Position numbers and translations under genes: made by a program
In this document: in pieces, positions 15,618 to 25,087 of the stretch
Layout: each line of letters starts with the position of its first letter
Numbering within the stretch: the first letter of the stretch is position 1
Notes under the pieces: generated by a model
What the model saw: the letters and a program-made list of their open reading frames with translations, nothing else
The model's database searches: none
Told to the model about the DNA's origin: nothing
Assembly (NCBI GenBank): GCA_964581175.1
Contig: CAZONI010000003.1
Span: forward strand, 1 to 64,000
DNA from: B46-G9 sp964581175
GTDB lineage: Bacteria > Desulfobacterota > DSM-4660 > Desulfatiglandales > Desulfatiglandaceae
DNA length: 64,000 bases
Direction of reading: 5' to 3'

Positions 15618-18226
15618 AACTGCCCTTCAGCATATTCCTTCATCTTATTGAGTTCCACCAAGGCCTCCAAGGGTGTCATGGAGGTTATGTCCAGATCCCG
15701 CAACCAATCGATAATTCTCCGGTCATGTCCTCCGAAGAGATTGAGCTGGATCACATCCTCGCGTCCTTTTTTCGTACCCTCTTGGGCCAACAGGGGTCTT
15801 CCGGCATCATCCAGTTCCTCACCCTCGAGGTTCTCCAGGATCTGTTTCGCCCGCTCCAAAACCTCTTCCGGCACCCCTGCTATCCTTGCGACCTGAATTC
15901 CGTAGCTCCTGCTGGTACCTCCGGGAACCAGTTTTCTCAAGAAAATTACCCGGTTGTTCCACTCCTTCACGGCAATATTATAATTCTTTACCTTTGCCTT
16001 GGAAAGGACCAGTTCAGTGAGTTCGTGATAATGGGTGGCGAAAAGCGTTCGAACGCCTTTGCCATCACTGTCATGAAGCGCCTCAGCTACGGCCCAGGCA
16101 ATGCTCAGACCATCATAGGTGCTGGTCCCTCTGCCGATCTCATCCAGGACGACAAGGCTCCTGGGTGTGGAATGGCGTAGGATGTTCGCCGTTTCGTTCA
16201 TTTCCACCATGAAGGTACTCTGGCCTTTCGCCAGGTCATCGGAAGCCCCTACTCGGGTAAAAATCCTGTCCACAAGGCCTATTTCCGCTTTTGACGCCGG
16301 GACAAAGCTGCCCATCTGCGCCATGAGCACTATTAGAGCGGTCTGCCGCAGGATTGTCGACTTGCCGGCCATGTTCGGTCCCGTAATAATGAGTAGTTGC
16401 TGCTCTTTGCTGTCCAGATACACATCATTGGGAACGAAATCTTCATCCGTCACGGTCTGTTCTATTACGGGATGCCTTCCATCCCGAATGTCAATGCGAA
16501 AACTGTCGTCTACCGCAGGACATGTGTAGTGGTTTTGTTCCGCGGCTTCCGCAAGCCCTGCGATTGTATCTGTTCTGGCGACAATACCGGCTGATTCCTT
16601 CATTCTCCGGTTTTCGCTTCCGATCTGTTCGCGGATCGCCTGGAAAAGCTCAAATTCCATCTCAACGCGTTTTTCCTCGGCCCCAATGACCTTTTCTTCC
16701 ATGGCTTTCAGGGATTCCGTGACATACCGTTCGCCGTTCACCAGGGTTTGTTTCCGAATATAGTCCTCCGGCACGAGATGCTGGTTCACCTTGGAAACTT
16801 CGATGTAATACCCGTAGATCTTGTTAAACCCCACTTTCAGGGATGAAATGTTCGTACGCTTCTGTTCCTGTTGCGCAAAAGCAGAGATCCATTTCTTGCC
16901 CTCCCGGCTCAGAGAAATCAATTCATCCAGCTCTTCGCTGTAACCTTCCTTGATGATTCCGCCTTCTTTCAAGGAAACAGGCGGATCTTCGTGAATCGCC
17001 TCTTCAATGATCGTTGCCACATCTTCAAGCGGATCCAGCCGTTTACCAAGATCGGCCAAGAGGATGCTGCGGGAATTCACCAGTTTGCGTCTGACGTCGG
17101 GGAGAACCATGAGAGAACTCTTCAGGGCCAGGAGATCACGGGCGTTGGCCCTGCCCAATGCTACGCGCCCATTCAATCGCTCGAGATCGTAGATCTTTGA
17201 AAGATCTTCCCGCAATTCATCGCGTAGGATGGGATCGTCCTTGAGTGTTGCAACTGCAGCAAGCCTTTGCTGAATTTTTTCCAGACTGACAAGGGGATAG
17301 GAAAGCCATTTTCTGAGAAGCCTCCCGCCCATGGGCGTCACCGCCCTGTCCATGACGGAGATCAGGGATCCTTTGGTGGAATGCCGGCGCATGGTTTTCA
17401 GGAGTTCGAGGTGCGTGCAGGTAGCCTCATCCAGAAACATATAGTCGCCCGGCCGGTAGCTGATGATCTCTTTCATATGTTCGGGATTGCCTTTCTGGGT
17501 TTCCCGCAGATAAGCGACAATCGCGCCTGCCGCCACAATACCCGCAGGCATATCTTGGCATCCGAATCCCGCCAAGGACTGCACGCCCAGTTGTTGCTTG
17601 AGAAGAGATTCCGCCCGCAAGGGATCAAACGTCTCCCGGGTCAGTTTTTCCAGCCTCAGATGGGAAAGGGATTTCTCATCCGGGAGTTGTGTCCGCTCCG
17701 GCACGAGGACCTCAGCCGGCCCGATGCGTCCCAATTCATCCACGAGATCGTTCCATTCCTGCAATTCCGTTACCCTGAACTCTCCTGTTGCCAATTCAGC
17801 ATGTGCGAGACCAAAAGCACCGTTCCTGTCCGTGGCCAACGCCGCCAGATAAAGGCTCTCCCTGTTGTGGACTTCCGCCTCATCCACCACGGAGCCGGGG
17901 GTCACCACGCGGACTACTTCCCGCTTCACGATCCCCTTGCTCGCCTTGGGGTCCTCGACCTGGTCGCAAATGGCCACTTTCCAGCCGCTCTCAATCAATC
18001 TTGCCATATAGTTTTTCGAGGCATGATGAGGAACGCCGCACATGGGCACCTTTTCTCCGTTATACGTGCCTCTGGCCGTCAGGGTTATCCCCAGGATCCT
18101 GGATGCGGTCCGTGCATCTTCAAAAAACATCTCATAGAAGTCACCCATGCGAAAGAATAGGATGGCATCAGGGTATTGCCCCTTAATACCCAGATACTGT
18201 CGAAGCATAGGTGTCAGCTGAAGCAT
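15614..18226 (-). CDS. mutS: DNA mismatch repair protein MutS
   Basis: An 870-residue protein that recognises mismatches and starts repair. The N-terminal mismatch-binding domain has MRQYLGIKGQYPDAILFFRMGDFYEMF, including the Phe-x-Glu reading head. The central connector, lever and clamp domains and the C-terminal ATPase (Walker A GPNMAGKST near residue 615, then STFMVEMNETANIL and DEIGRGTSTYDG) are complete. Length fits the family. It is the second gene of the minus-strand run lapB-mutS-amidase, starting 1 base after the lapB stop. Confidence 0.97.
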   Translation of the reverse strand: MLQLTPMLRQYLGIKGQYPDAILFFRMGDFYEMFFEDARTASRILGITLTARGTYNGEKVPMCGVPHHASKNYMARLIESGWKVAICDQVEDPKASKGIVKREVVRVVTPGSVVDEAEVHNRESLYLAALATDRNGAFGLAHAELATGEFRVTELQEWNDLVDELGRIGPAEVLVPERTQLPDEKSLSHLRLEKLTRETFDPLRAESLLKQQLGVQSLAGFGCQDMPAGIVAAGAIVAYLRETQKGNPEHMKEIISYRPGDYMFLDEATCTHLELLKTMRRHSTKGSLISVMDRAVTPMGGRLLRKWLSYPLVSLEKIQQRLAAVATLKDDPILRDELREDLSKIYDLERLNGRVALGRANARDLLALKSSLMVLPDVRRKLVNSRSILLADLGKRLDPLEDVATIIEEAIHEDPPVSLKEGGIIKEGYSEELDELISLSREGKKWISAFAQQEQKRTNISSLKVGFNKIYGYYIEVSKVNQHLVPEDYIRKQTLVNGERYVTESLKAMEEKVIGAEEKRVEMEFELFQAIREQIGSENRRMKESAGIVARTDTIAGLAEAAEQNHYTCPAVDDSFRIDIRDGRHPVIEQTVTDEDFVPNDVYLDSKEQQLLIITGPNMAGKSTILRQTALIVLMAQMGSFVPASKAEIGLVDRIFTRVGASDDLAKGQSTFMVEMNETANILRHSTPRSLVVLDEIGRGTSTYDGLSIAWAVAEALHDSDGKGVRTLFATHYHELTELVLSKAKVKNYNIAVKEWNNRVIFLRKLVPGGTSRSYGIQVARIAGVPEEVLERAKQILENLEGEELDDAGRPLLAQEGTKKGREDVIQLNLFGGHDRRIIDWLRDLDITSMTPLEALVELNKMKEYAEGQL

Positions 18227-18227
18227 C

Positions 18228-19499
18228 CTATCCGCCTCTGTTCTCTTCTTCCAATGCCGGGATTACGGTTTGAGACGCGGAGGTCCCTGGAGATGCTGCT
18301 TCAGTCGAACGAACAAGGTCTGTCGTATCCCATTGCCGGCATTGCGGGCACTGCCACTGGAGATCAACAGGCTGATACCCGCACTGGGAACACTGGAATC
18401 TCAGGTAAGGAATATTCAGGTGTTCGATAAGTTCCTGGTAGGACTTCAATGCTTCCTCGTTTCTCTCCTGGGAGATGAGTATCTCTCCCTTGAAGCGCCT
18501 GGCCTCCCAGAAGGTGGGAGCAAGTCTGAGAGCGCTTTCAAGTTCCTGAAGAGCACTTCCCACGTCCATTTCATTATAAAGATAGCGGGCAAGGGCCACA
18601 TGAGTGAAAGCATCGGGATGAGTCTGGACGCACTCTTTCAGGAATTCTTCCACCGGTCTGAGGTTCTTCATCCTGGCATACGCGCCCTCCAGCCGGCGAT
18701 AGGCAAGGAAGGTGAACTGCGGAGCATGCTCTCCGACCTTCTTCCACTGTTGAATGGCCTTCTTGAACTCACCTTTGTGAAAGTGGAGATCTCCCAGGTG
18801 AAGGTACGCATCTATGCAGGCCGGGTCGGTTGCCAGGGCCCTGGTGAAAAAAGAACGGGCTCTGACCAAGTTCTCTCCTTCCACAAGTTCCTTCCCGGAC
18901 TCCACCAGGTGATGGGCGAGAATATGCGTATGATTGCCCTTTGCCAGCCTGGAAATCTTCTGCCTCGTGCGATAGGCATTTTCCCAGTCTTTCATTTCCT
19001 CGTAGATCCGCTCTACCTCTTCCAGTGTCTGGACGTCGGAAGGGTCTTTCTCGGTGACCCTCTGGAATGTTTCCAGAGCGCGCTTGAAAAACCCTCCCTT
19101 TCGATAATCAACGCCGAGATCGAAAAGGGCCCTGAGTTTGATTTTCGGATCAATATTTGGTCGCAGTATGATGCTCTGGCGAATGCGGATAGCCCGGCCG
19201 ATATCTCCTTTGGAACGATAGAGATTACCCAGTGCCACATAGGTTTCAATGCTTTCAGAATCCACCTGTACGGATTTGGTGAACTGTTCAATAGCCTGGT
19301 CATGATCGTTGCTCAGGATATATTGTACTCCTTTCAGAAACGCGCTATCTCCTTTGCCCGCACCCTGCTCTCCTCCCCTACGGGTTATGGTTTTCCACCA
19401 TACCCCCAGGACAAGACCCAGTGAGAATGCAAAAGCAATTCCCAGGACAAGGCGCAGATTATCGGGCTCCTGGAACCATTGCCAAAACGGGCCCCCCAT
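18228..19499 (-). CDS. lapB: LapB/YciM-type TPR protein
   Basis: A 423-residue inner-membrane protein of the LapB (YciM) type, which in E. coli controls LpxC turnover and so the amount of lipopolysaccharide. It has one N-terminal membrane segment (about 15-35), a run of tetratricopeptide repeats (about 55-360) and a C-terminal rubredoxin-like zinc ribbon with FQCSQCGYQP and WQCPQCRQW. This three-part architecture is diagnostic. Its neighbour lapA, 26 bases upstream in the transcript, is the usual partner. Confidence 0.92.
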   Translation of the reverse strand: MGGPFWQWFQEPDNLRLVLGIAFAFSLGLVLGVWWKTITRRGGEQGAGKGDSAFLKGVQYILSNDHDQAIEQFTKSVQVDSESIETYVALGNLYRSKGDIGRAIRIRQSIILRPNIDPKIKLRALFDLGVDYRKGGFFKRALETFQRVTEKDPSDVQTLEEVERIYEEMKDWENAYRTRQKISRLAKGNHTHILAHHLVESGKELVEGENLVRARSFFTRALATDPACIDAYLHLGDLHFHKGEFKKAIQQWKKVGEHAPQFTFLAYRRLEGAYARMKNLRPVEEFLKECVQTHPDAFTHVALARYLYNEMDVGSALQELESALRLAPTFWEARRFKGEILISQERNEEALKSYQELIEHLNIPYLRFQCSQCGYQPVDLQWQCPQCRQWDTTDLVRSTEAASPGTSASQTVIPALEEENRGG

Positions 19500-19525
19500 A
19501 TCTCAATTACTCTCGTTTACGCAGT

Positions 19526-19894
19526 TCATCTATTATTATCCGATTCCCACTGCAACTTCTGATCGTCTTCGGGCGCCACTTCCTCGGCGGTAACCGGCAG
19601 ATTTCGAAGAGATTGGAGTTCCTGGTCCTTTCCCTTGGACTCCTTTTTCAGCAATCTGATTTCCCTTTTCAGACGAAAACGTTCCGTGATTCCATAGAAA
19701 CCCATGAAAATAACTCCAAGCAGGAACGCGATAATAACAACCAGATACAAAGACATGGGAGGGGTTTCGTGATTAAAAAAGAGGAGATTCAACCTGAATG
19801 TAACCTTTGTGGCCATGACCGTGTAATTCTGAACTGCTACCGTAATGATCAGCAGGACAAACAGGATAATCAGCACCACTCGTACATGTTTCAT
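19526..19894 (-). CDS. lapA: LapA-type membrane protein
   Basis: A 122-residue protein with two hydrophobic segments (about 5-25 and 48-68) followed by a charged coiled-coil-like tail (RFRLKREIRLLKKESKGK). This matches the LapA (DUF1049) family, which assembles with LapB in the inner membrane. Order lapA-lapB is conserved in many Gram-negative bacteria. The ATG at 19894 has an AGGTAAT ribosome site close upstream. Confidence 0.85.
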   Translation of the reverse strand: MKHVRVVLIILFVLLIITVAVQNYTVMATKVTFRLNLLFFNHETPPMSLYLVVIIAFLLGVIFMGFYGITERFRLKREIRLLKKESKGKDQELQSLRNLPVTAEEVAPEDDQKLQWESDNNR

Positions 19895-19911
19895 GTATTA
19901 CCTCCACTATG

Positions 19912-20400
19912 TTATATATATTGCTGATAATAAGGCAATAATTTTCTATGAGTTTCCCTTATGTGCTCTGGAATGACCCTGACCGCTCCCACCACGGTCA
20001 TGTAGTTTGTATCGCCGTTCCAGCGGGGGACAATGTGAAAATGCATGTGTTCTTCCATGCCGGCGCCGGCTGCCCTTCCCAGGTTCAGGCCGACGTTAAA
20101 TCCTTCAGGGTTCATAACCTGTTTCAAAACGTGAATGGACCTATCGACCATTTCAAGCAGATCCAGCTTTTCGTCATTCGAAAGGAATTCCAAGGTGCTC
20201 ACATGTCGTGCCGGGGCAACCAGCAAGTGACCGTTATTGTAAGGATAACGGTTCATCATGACAATGCTTCGCGTGCCGACAAAAAGAATGAGGCGCTCTT
20301 CGTTCGGCCCTCTGTCATCGCCGGGGCAGAAGATGCAGGAAGTCTCTCTCTTATTCGACAGGATATATTCCATTCTCCAGGGAGCCCAAAGTACCTTCAT
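19912..20400 (-). CDS. HIT-family nucleotide-binding protein
   Basis: A 162-residue histidine-triad protein with the motif HMHFHIVPR near residue 125 and a nearby metal-type cysteine pair (CIFC). HIT proteins hydrolyse or transfer nucleotides such as AMP-linked compounds or Ap4A; the start MKVLWAPWRMEYI is typical of the bacterial Ap4A phosphorylase-like subgroup. I chose the ATG at 20400 (GAGAGAGAA upstream) over an in-frame start 27 bases earlier. It heads the lapA-lapB-mutS-amidase series. Confidence 0.88.
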   Translation of the reverse strand: MKVLWAPWRMEYILSNKRETSCIFCPGDDRGPNEERLILFVGTRSIVMMNRYPYNNGHLLVAPARHVSTLEFLSNDEKLDLLEMVDRSIHVLKQVMNPEGFNVGLNLGRAAGAGMEEHMHFHIVPRWNGDTNYMTVVGAVRVIPEHIRETHRKLLPYYQQYI

Positions 20401-20452
20401 GGTTTCTCTCTCCAATGCCGCATGCAACCTAAATCACAAAATGGCTAAAAAA

Positions 20453-20935
20453 CTACAAAGGGATAATCTGTCCGGCAATAGTGTCATCCAGTTCCAGTAT
20501 GCCGATGCTGTGCATGCCTGAAGCAGCATACCCCGTTGCAGTGCCGGGGTTAAAGAAAAGCACACCATTTCTCATGTGATTGACAGCTTCGTGTGAATGG
20601 CCGTAGACCACGATGTCAACGTTCGTGAATTCAGCGGCAATGCGATCCTCAAGGCCTGCTGAGGGTCCCCAGCCATGAATAAGCCCTATCCGGTGAGTTC
20701 CTGCTTCTACCACGCTCTTTGCCGGCAGGCGCCTTTGGACCTCAAAGGGATCCATGTTTCCGAAAACCGCGTGCAGTGTCCGGCCCTTAAAGAAATCAAT
20801 GACCTCCTCGGATACGATATCACCCGCGTGGAGAATCAGGTCCTTGTCGGCAAGGTACGTCTCGAAAATATTTTTGAGATCTCTGGATACCCGGAGAAGA
20901 TGGGTATCTGATATCACCCCAATCCTGATAACCAT
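20453..20935 (-). CDS. YfcE/MJ0936-type metallophosphoesterase
   Basis: A 160-residue calcineurin-like phosphoesterase. The metal-binding motifs are in order: GVISDTHL at the N-terminus, LHAGDIV, VFGNMDP, LIHGWG and VYGHSHEAV. The family hydrolyses phosphodiesters in vitro, with an unclear natural substrate. The start at 20935 (MVIRIGVISDTH) places the first motif at the normal distance; the longer in-frame version from 21019 adds sequence not typical of the family. Confidence 0.88.
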   Translation of the reverse strand: MVIRIGVISDTHLLRVSRDLKNIFETYLADKDLILHAGDIVSEEVIDFFKGRTLHAVFGNMDPFEVQRRLPAKSVVEAGTHRIGLIHGWGPSAGLEDRIAAEFTNVDIVVYGHSHEAVNHMRNGVLFFNPGTATGYAASGMHSIGILELDDTIAGQIIPL

Positions 20936-21111
20936 AAAACGCCGACGTGCCTCTCGTAGAGAAGAGATTTGTCCCCTGTAAGCCACGGGAAAACAAAGGC
21001 GCGGAGAAATCAATTTCATCCATCGTCTTTCTGGAGCACTTCACCCATCAGGGCCTTTTACAAAATTTGAGATAGAAGTATACCAGCACAAAGAAAAAAG
21101 ACAACCCATAA

Positions 21112-21645
21112 TTAGGGGAATGGCAAAAAGCGGATATCCGGGGGCTTGACCTGGAGGTGGCAGGAAGCTTTCCTTTCCTCATTCGTTTTTTCAATTTCAT
21201 CAGGGACTTCGAAATGGATGCAATGGGCGAGGCAGACGTTGTCAGCACAGGCGGGTACCAGCCCCCTATCGACCCGATGATAGCAAAGGTTGCATTTTTT
21301 CGCGACTCCCTGGCCACCGTCGAAGGAAATGGCACGATATGGACATACGTCAACGCAGAGGCCGCATCCGGCACACTCTGTCTCATTCAGGATAACGATA
21401 CCGTCATCTCTTTTCACTATCGCCTCTTCGGGACACGCAGCCACGCAGTCCGGTTCATCACAATGCCTGCAGACATTTACCCGATAGACGAAATCCAGCC
21501 TGGTCCCTACCATCCGGGGACCATCTTCGGAGACATGGATCAGCTTGACTCCATCAGGCGGGCGGTTTTCCTGCTTGCAGGCGACCTCGCAGGCTTTGCA
21601 TCCCCAGCAGGCTTCATGCTCTATGATCAGTGCAAATCGATCCAC
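21112..21645 (-). CDS. 4Fe-4S electron-transfer subunit for molybdopterin oxidoreductase
   Basis: A 177-residue DmsB/HycB-like ferredoxin with four cysteine clusters: CWGCKACEVAC, CRHCDEPDCVAAC, CAGCGLCVDVC and CNLCYHR...CADNVCLAHC. It should transfer electrons from the catalytic subunit encoded just upstream in the transcript, whose stop overlaps its possible start region. The start is uncertain: GTG at 21645 gives the family-like beginning VDRFALIIEHEACWGC, while TTG at 21687 is closer to a GGAGGA run within the overlap. Confidence 0.82.
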   Translation of the reverse strand: MDRFALIIEHEACWGCKACEVACKQENRPPDGVKLIHVSEDGPRMVGTRLDFVYRVNVCRHCDEPDCVAACPEEAIVKRDDGIVILNETECAGCGLCVDVCPYRAISFDGGQGVAKKCNLCYHRVDRGLVPACADNVCLAHCIHFEVPDEIEKTNEERKASCHLQVKPPDIRFLPFP

Positions 21646-21659
21646 GGGCAGGGCCTCTA

Positions 21660-23807
21660 CTAGTGCTCCTCCGGGGAGATCCTGCAAAGAAGCGTCCTCA
21701 CATGGGTGGCTCCCATAGCGGGATCGCAGGCTTCGTAGGAATTGTCTGTGAGCATGTTGATGTTGGATTCATCCCAACCGTGGCCCGGATCTTTTTTCTC
21801 CGGAAACCACCAGGCATGTTCCGCAGAGACGATCCTTGGATCCATGCCTGAAAAGAATTTCGCCCTCTGTCTGACCCGGCCGCGCGGGGATTCAATGGTA
21901 ACCCACTCTCCATCCTGAATACCCTCTTCCATGGCGGTATCCGGGTGAATTTCTACGATAGGGTCCCGGTGAAGCTCTCTCAGCCAGGGCACCTGGCGGT
22001 TTTCCGTGTGGAAAAACCCGGGTAATCGTCTCCCGGTGATCAGAATATAGGGAAACTTCCGGTAAAGTTCCGGGGTACTGACAGGGCTTTCCGGGGGTTC
22101 CCGGTATCGGGGAAGAGGGTCGTATCCCATGTTCTCCAGCATCGTTGAATAGATTTCGAATTTTCGGGTCGCAGTCGAGAATCCTCGGGTCTCATGCTTC
22201 TGGTAGAGAACCTCCCCACGGATATGGTCCATTTTTTTGAAATCCTGCCAGGTGATCCCAATCGGCTCCAGGATCCAATCCAGAGCTTGTTCAAAATCGT
22301 TCCACCAGTATTCTCCCTGGCCTACCCGGTGTGCAAGATCATTCAGCATCTCATGATCTGATCGACACTCTCCCACCTGGATGACTTTCCTCCGGGGCAG
22401 GATATAGCCGTGACGCTTCCAGAAGTCTCCGATATAATCCATTTCAAGCCAGGTGGCGGCGGGGAGAACGATATCGGCCATTTCAGCCGTGGGCGTCAAA
22501 AAGAAGTCGGAGACGGCCATGAACTCCACCTTTTCCAGGGCCCGGTAAACCTCTGCCGCATTGCCTCTGGTCATGAGGGGATTGGAACTGATGAAAAAGA
22601 GTGTCTTCACCGGGTACGGTTTTTCATCCACTACCGCATCCCAGACGCATTTGGGATTAATGATGGCGAAATTGCCCGCCAGGCGGAAGCGCTCACCGCC
22701 AAGGCGCTTCTCCCGCTGGGTGTCAGGGAGCATCCTGTGGGCCCCGAAGTGCCCGACATTTCTGATCCCCGGGGGCTTGAAGAGGACCTGTCCCCCGGAC
22801 ACATCAATGTTCCCGGTGATCCCCATGAGGATCATGAGGAGACGGTCATTGTCCGCACAGTTGACCTGCTGTTCAATGGCCACGCCCCACTGAATGGCCG
22901 CGGGTTTGGTGGTCGAGAAGAGCCGAGCCGCATCCCTGATTTTTTGTGTCGGGACCCAGGTGATTTCTTCTACCCTGTCCAAGGGATACTCTTTTACCCT
23001 TCGCACAAATGGCTCCCACCCGTGGACATGGTTCTCCACGAACTCCCTGTCATAGAGTCCTTCTTCAACGATCACGTTGAGCATGCCGAGGGCAAGGGCA
23101 GCGTCAGTGCCCGGTCTGAGGGGGAGCCAGATATCGGCCCGGGCCGCTATCCTCGTAAGTCTTGGATCAACGGCGATCAGCCGTGCGCCTGCATCCAGGG
23201 CCCTTGAAAAGAGTTCCCCCTTATAGCAGTCCGGATTGCTGATCACCAGGTTATTGCCCCAGACCATGATGCACCGGGGGTGATGTTCATAGTCCACTAT
23301 CGGGTTTGTGCCGCAGGTAAGGATGCTGGTCGCAATACGAGGACCGTAGCAAAAATGGCCGGCGGTGAGTACATTCGGTGTGCCGAAAACGTTGGCGAAC
23401 CGGTAGATCACCGCTTCGTTCTCTCTCCCCGTGCCGTACCCCAGGACCACGGATTCCGCCCCAAAGACGTTCCTGTAATGGAGCAGTCTCTCAGCGATGG
23501 TGTCCAGGGCCTGGTCCCATGAGATTCGTTCCCACCTGCCGCTGCCTTTCGGTCCCAGACGCTTCACGGGATGGGTCAGGCGGTCCGGGTGATAGGCGAG
23601 TTGGGCCGAAGCGAGTCCCTTGCTGCAAAGGGTGCCGTGGTTAATAGGGCAGTCAGGGTCTCCGGCAATCTTTTCCACCTTTCCATTTTTGGTATACACC
23701 AGGACACCGCAGCCGCCGTGACACATGCGGCAGTGACTCTTCACAACGGCATCATACCCGTAGACCTCCATCTCTCTTTCAACGTTGCAGCATTGAAATT
23801 CAGCCAT
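21660..23807 (-). CDS. Molybdopterin-dependent oxidoreductase, catalytic subunit
   Basis: A 715-residue member of the DMSO-reductase superfamily. The N-terminal cluster motif is CRMCHGGCGVLVYTKNGKVEKIAGDP followed by CSKGLA (residues about 26-65), giving one 4Fe-4S cluster; the bis-MGD binding domains follow, ending with the molydopterin dinucleotide-binding domain (LITGRRLPGFFHTENR). No twin-arginine signal is visible, so it is probably cytoplasmic. The substrate is unknown; many related anaerobe enzymes are unassigned. It is coupled to the Fe-S subunit downstream and overlaps by 8 bases the amidotransferase-like gene upstream. Confidence 0.9.
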   Translation of the reverse strand: MAEFQCCNVEREMEVYGYDAVVKSHCRMCHGGCGVLVYTKNGKVEKIAGDPDCPINHGTLCSKGLASAQLAYHPDRLTHPVKRLGPKGSGRWERISWDQALDTIAERLLHYRNVFGAESVVLGYGTGRENEAVIYRFANVFGTPNVLTAGHFCYGPRIATSILTCGTNPIVDYEHHPRCIMVWGNNLVISNPDCYKGELFSRALDAGARLIAVDPRLTRIAARADIWLPLRPGTDAALALGMLNVIVEEGLYDREFVENHVHGWEPFVRRVKEYPLDRVEEITWVPTQKIRDAARLFSTTKPAAIQWGVAIEQQVNCADNDRLLMILMGITGNIDVSGGQVLFKPPGIRNVGHFGAHRMLPDTQREKRLGGERFRLAGNFAIINPKCVWDAVVDEKPYPVKTLFFISSNPLMTRGNAAEVYRALEKVEFMAVSDFFLTPTAEMADIVLPAATWLEMDYIGDFWKRHGYILPRRKVIQVGECRSDHEMLNDLAHRVGQGEYWWNDFEQALDWILEPIGITWQDFKKMDHIRGEVLYQKHETRGFSTATRKFEIYSTMLENMGYDPLPRYREPPESPVSTPELYRKFPYILITGRRLPGFFHTENRQVPWLRELHRDPIVEIHPDTAMEEGIQDGEWVTIESPRGRVRQRAKFFSGMDPRIVSAEHAWWFPEKKDPGHGWDESNINMLTDNSYEACDPAMGATHVRTLLCRISPEEH

Positions 23808-24561
23808 GCTGTTTCTTCTCCACCGGCGAGTGAGGCGGGAACAGTTCGGACCATCCGTTCTTAAATGCCTCTTCCATGTTGTTCAGCAAGGCCTCCATGA
23901 GCCAATAGGTATCCGCGATTTCGCCGGTTTCTCTGAGTACCCGTTCCTTTCCGTTCACGAACAGGTTGGGAACCCATTCGTCTCCCTCCTCTTCGGAAAA
24001 ATATCTTACCATTTCCCTGGTGTATTCAGGGTGGAATTGCAGCCCCACCACCGGATCATCTCTGCGAATGAATGCCTGGTTCGAGGTGGGTTTACTGTGG
24101 GCGAGACTGATGCTCCCCTGGGGTAAAGAAAAATGATCGCTGTGCCAGTGAAACGTGGTAAATTTATCCGGGATATTTCTGAAAAGAAATGATTCCCGTC
24201 CTTCACGGGTCAATATGATCTCATGCCAACCGATTTCCTCATGACTGCTGGGAAAGACCTGGGCGCCCAGAGCCTCTGCTATAAGCTGCGCTCCGAAACA
24301 GATACCCAACACCAGCTTCTTCTGTTCAATGGCCCTCCTGACAAGGGCCTTCTCTTGAACCAGCCATGGATTCGCCTCCTCCTCCCAAACATGCTGAGAC
24401 CCGCCCATCACCATCAGCCAGTCCATGTCGTCTGCAGAAGGAAGTTCTCCCCCCCTGCAAACGTAGGTCTGGTACAGCTCGTGGCCGTTTTTTTCCGACC
24501 ACTTGGTGATGTTGGTCCGTGAAAAATCGAACCGATCATGCTCTAACAAGTGGAGTTTCAT
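23800..24561 (-). CDS. Class I glutamine amidotransferase-like protein
   Basis: A 253-residue GATase1 protein resembling the GMP-synthase-amidotransferase-like group. The nucleophile elbow LGICFGAQLIAEALG and the His-Glu pair in LQFHPEY are intact, so glutaminase or gamma-glutamyl hydrolase activity is plausible. Relatives include gamma-glutamyl-amide hydrolases. Starts are GTG 24564 or ATG 24561; the ATG is preferred. It lies between the lone receiver gene and the molybdopterin enzyme in a tight minus-strand run, so a shared pathway is likely but not defined. Confidence 0.8.
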   Translation of the reverse strand: MKLHLLEHDRFDFSRTNITKWSEKNGHELYQTYVCRGGELPSADDMDWLMVMGGSQHVWEEEANPWLVQEKALVRRAIEQKKLVLGICFGAQLIAEALGAQVFPSSHEEIGWHEIILTREGRESFLFRNIPDKFTTFHWHSDHFSLPQGSISLAHSKPTSNQAFIRRDDPVVGLQFHPEYTREMVRYFSEEEGDEWVPNLFVNGKERVLRETGEIADTYWLMEALLNNMEEAFKNGWSELFPPHSPVEKKQHG

Positions 24562-24570
24562 CACTGGATT

Positions 24571-25044
24571 TCACCTGACGCCAATGCCATGCTTTTTCTG
24601 CCAATCAGGACCGAACTTGTCTTCAAAATAGTCGGCCATCCTGTTAAACCATCGAGACCATGTACTCTGTCCCTTTTCCTGTGCCTCAAGTATGTCGTCC
24701 AAGTATACTGCTATGTCGGATACTTTTTCCTTTGGAATAAAAAAAGCGGCGCCTTCTTTCTGAGATTTCTCCACATGTTCAGGGCTCATGGCATGTGCAG
24801 TCAGCATCACTGCTGTTATTTTTCTTGTGGTGGCGACCTCCAGCAGATCGTAACCGCGAACTCCCATGATGTCCAAAATAACGATATCAAATGACTCCCC
24901 CTCCAAAAAACCTTTGGCGCTCTCAAAATCAAGGGCCTTTGTGATATGGCACATTGAGAGTAATTCTTCCACCGTATTCAAAATGTCAAGCTCATCATCC
25001 ACGACGAGGATTCTTTTGCCATCAAGTCGACTCTTTTCAGCCAT
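24571..25044 (-). CDS. Lone response-regulator receiver domain
   Basis: A 157-residue protein with a CheY-like receiver (residues about 10-125): acidic pair VVDDELD, phosphorylation site in FDIVILDIMG, and the later TAHAM and IPKEK segments. There is no DNA-binding or enzymatic output domain; instead a C-terminal extension of about 30 residues (WSRWFNRMADYFEDKFG) may bind a partner. No sensor kinase gene is adjacent. It lies downstream of the TRAP genes and upstream of the amidotransferase-like gene. Confidence 0.88.
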   Translation of the reverse strand: MAEKSRLDGKRILVVDDELDILNTVEELLSMCHITKALDFESAKGFLEGESFDIVILDIMGVRGYDLLEVATTRKITAVMLTAHAMSPEHVEKSQKEGAAFFIPKEKVSDIAVYLDDILEAQEKGQSTWSRWFNRMADYFEDKFGPDWQKKHGIGVR

Positions 25045-25087
25045 GTTTACGTCTCCTCACGAGCAAAGCCATAGTATAAAATATATA

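Noticed and set aside
18270..19424. A 384-codon open frame on the plus strand
   Set aside because: It is antisense to the lapB TPR gene and shows no family resemblance.
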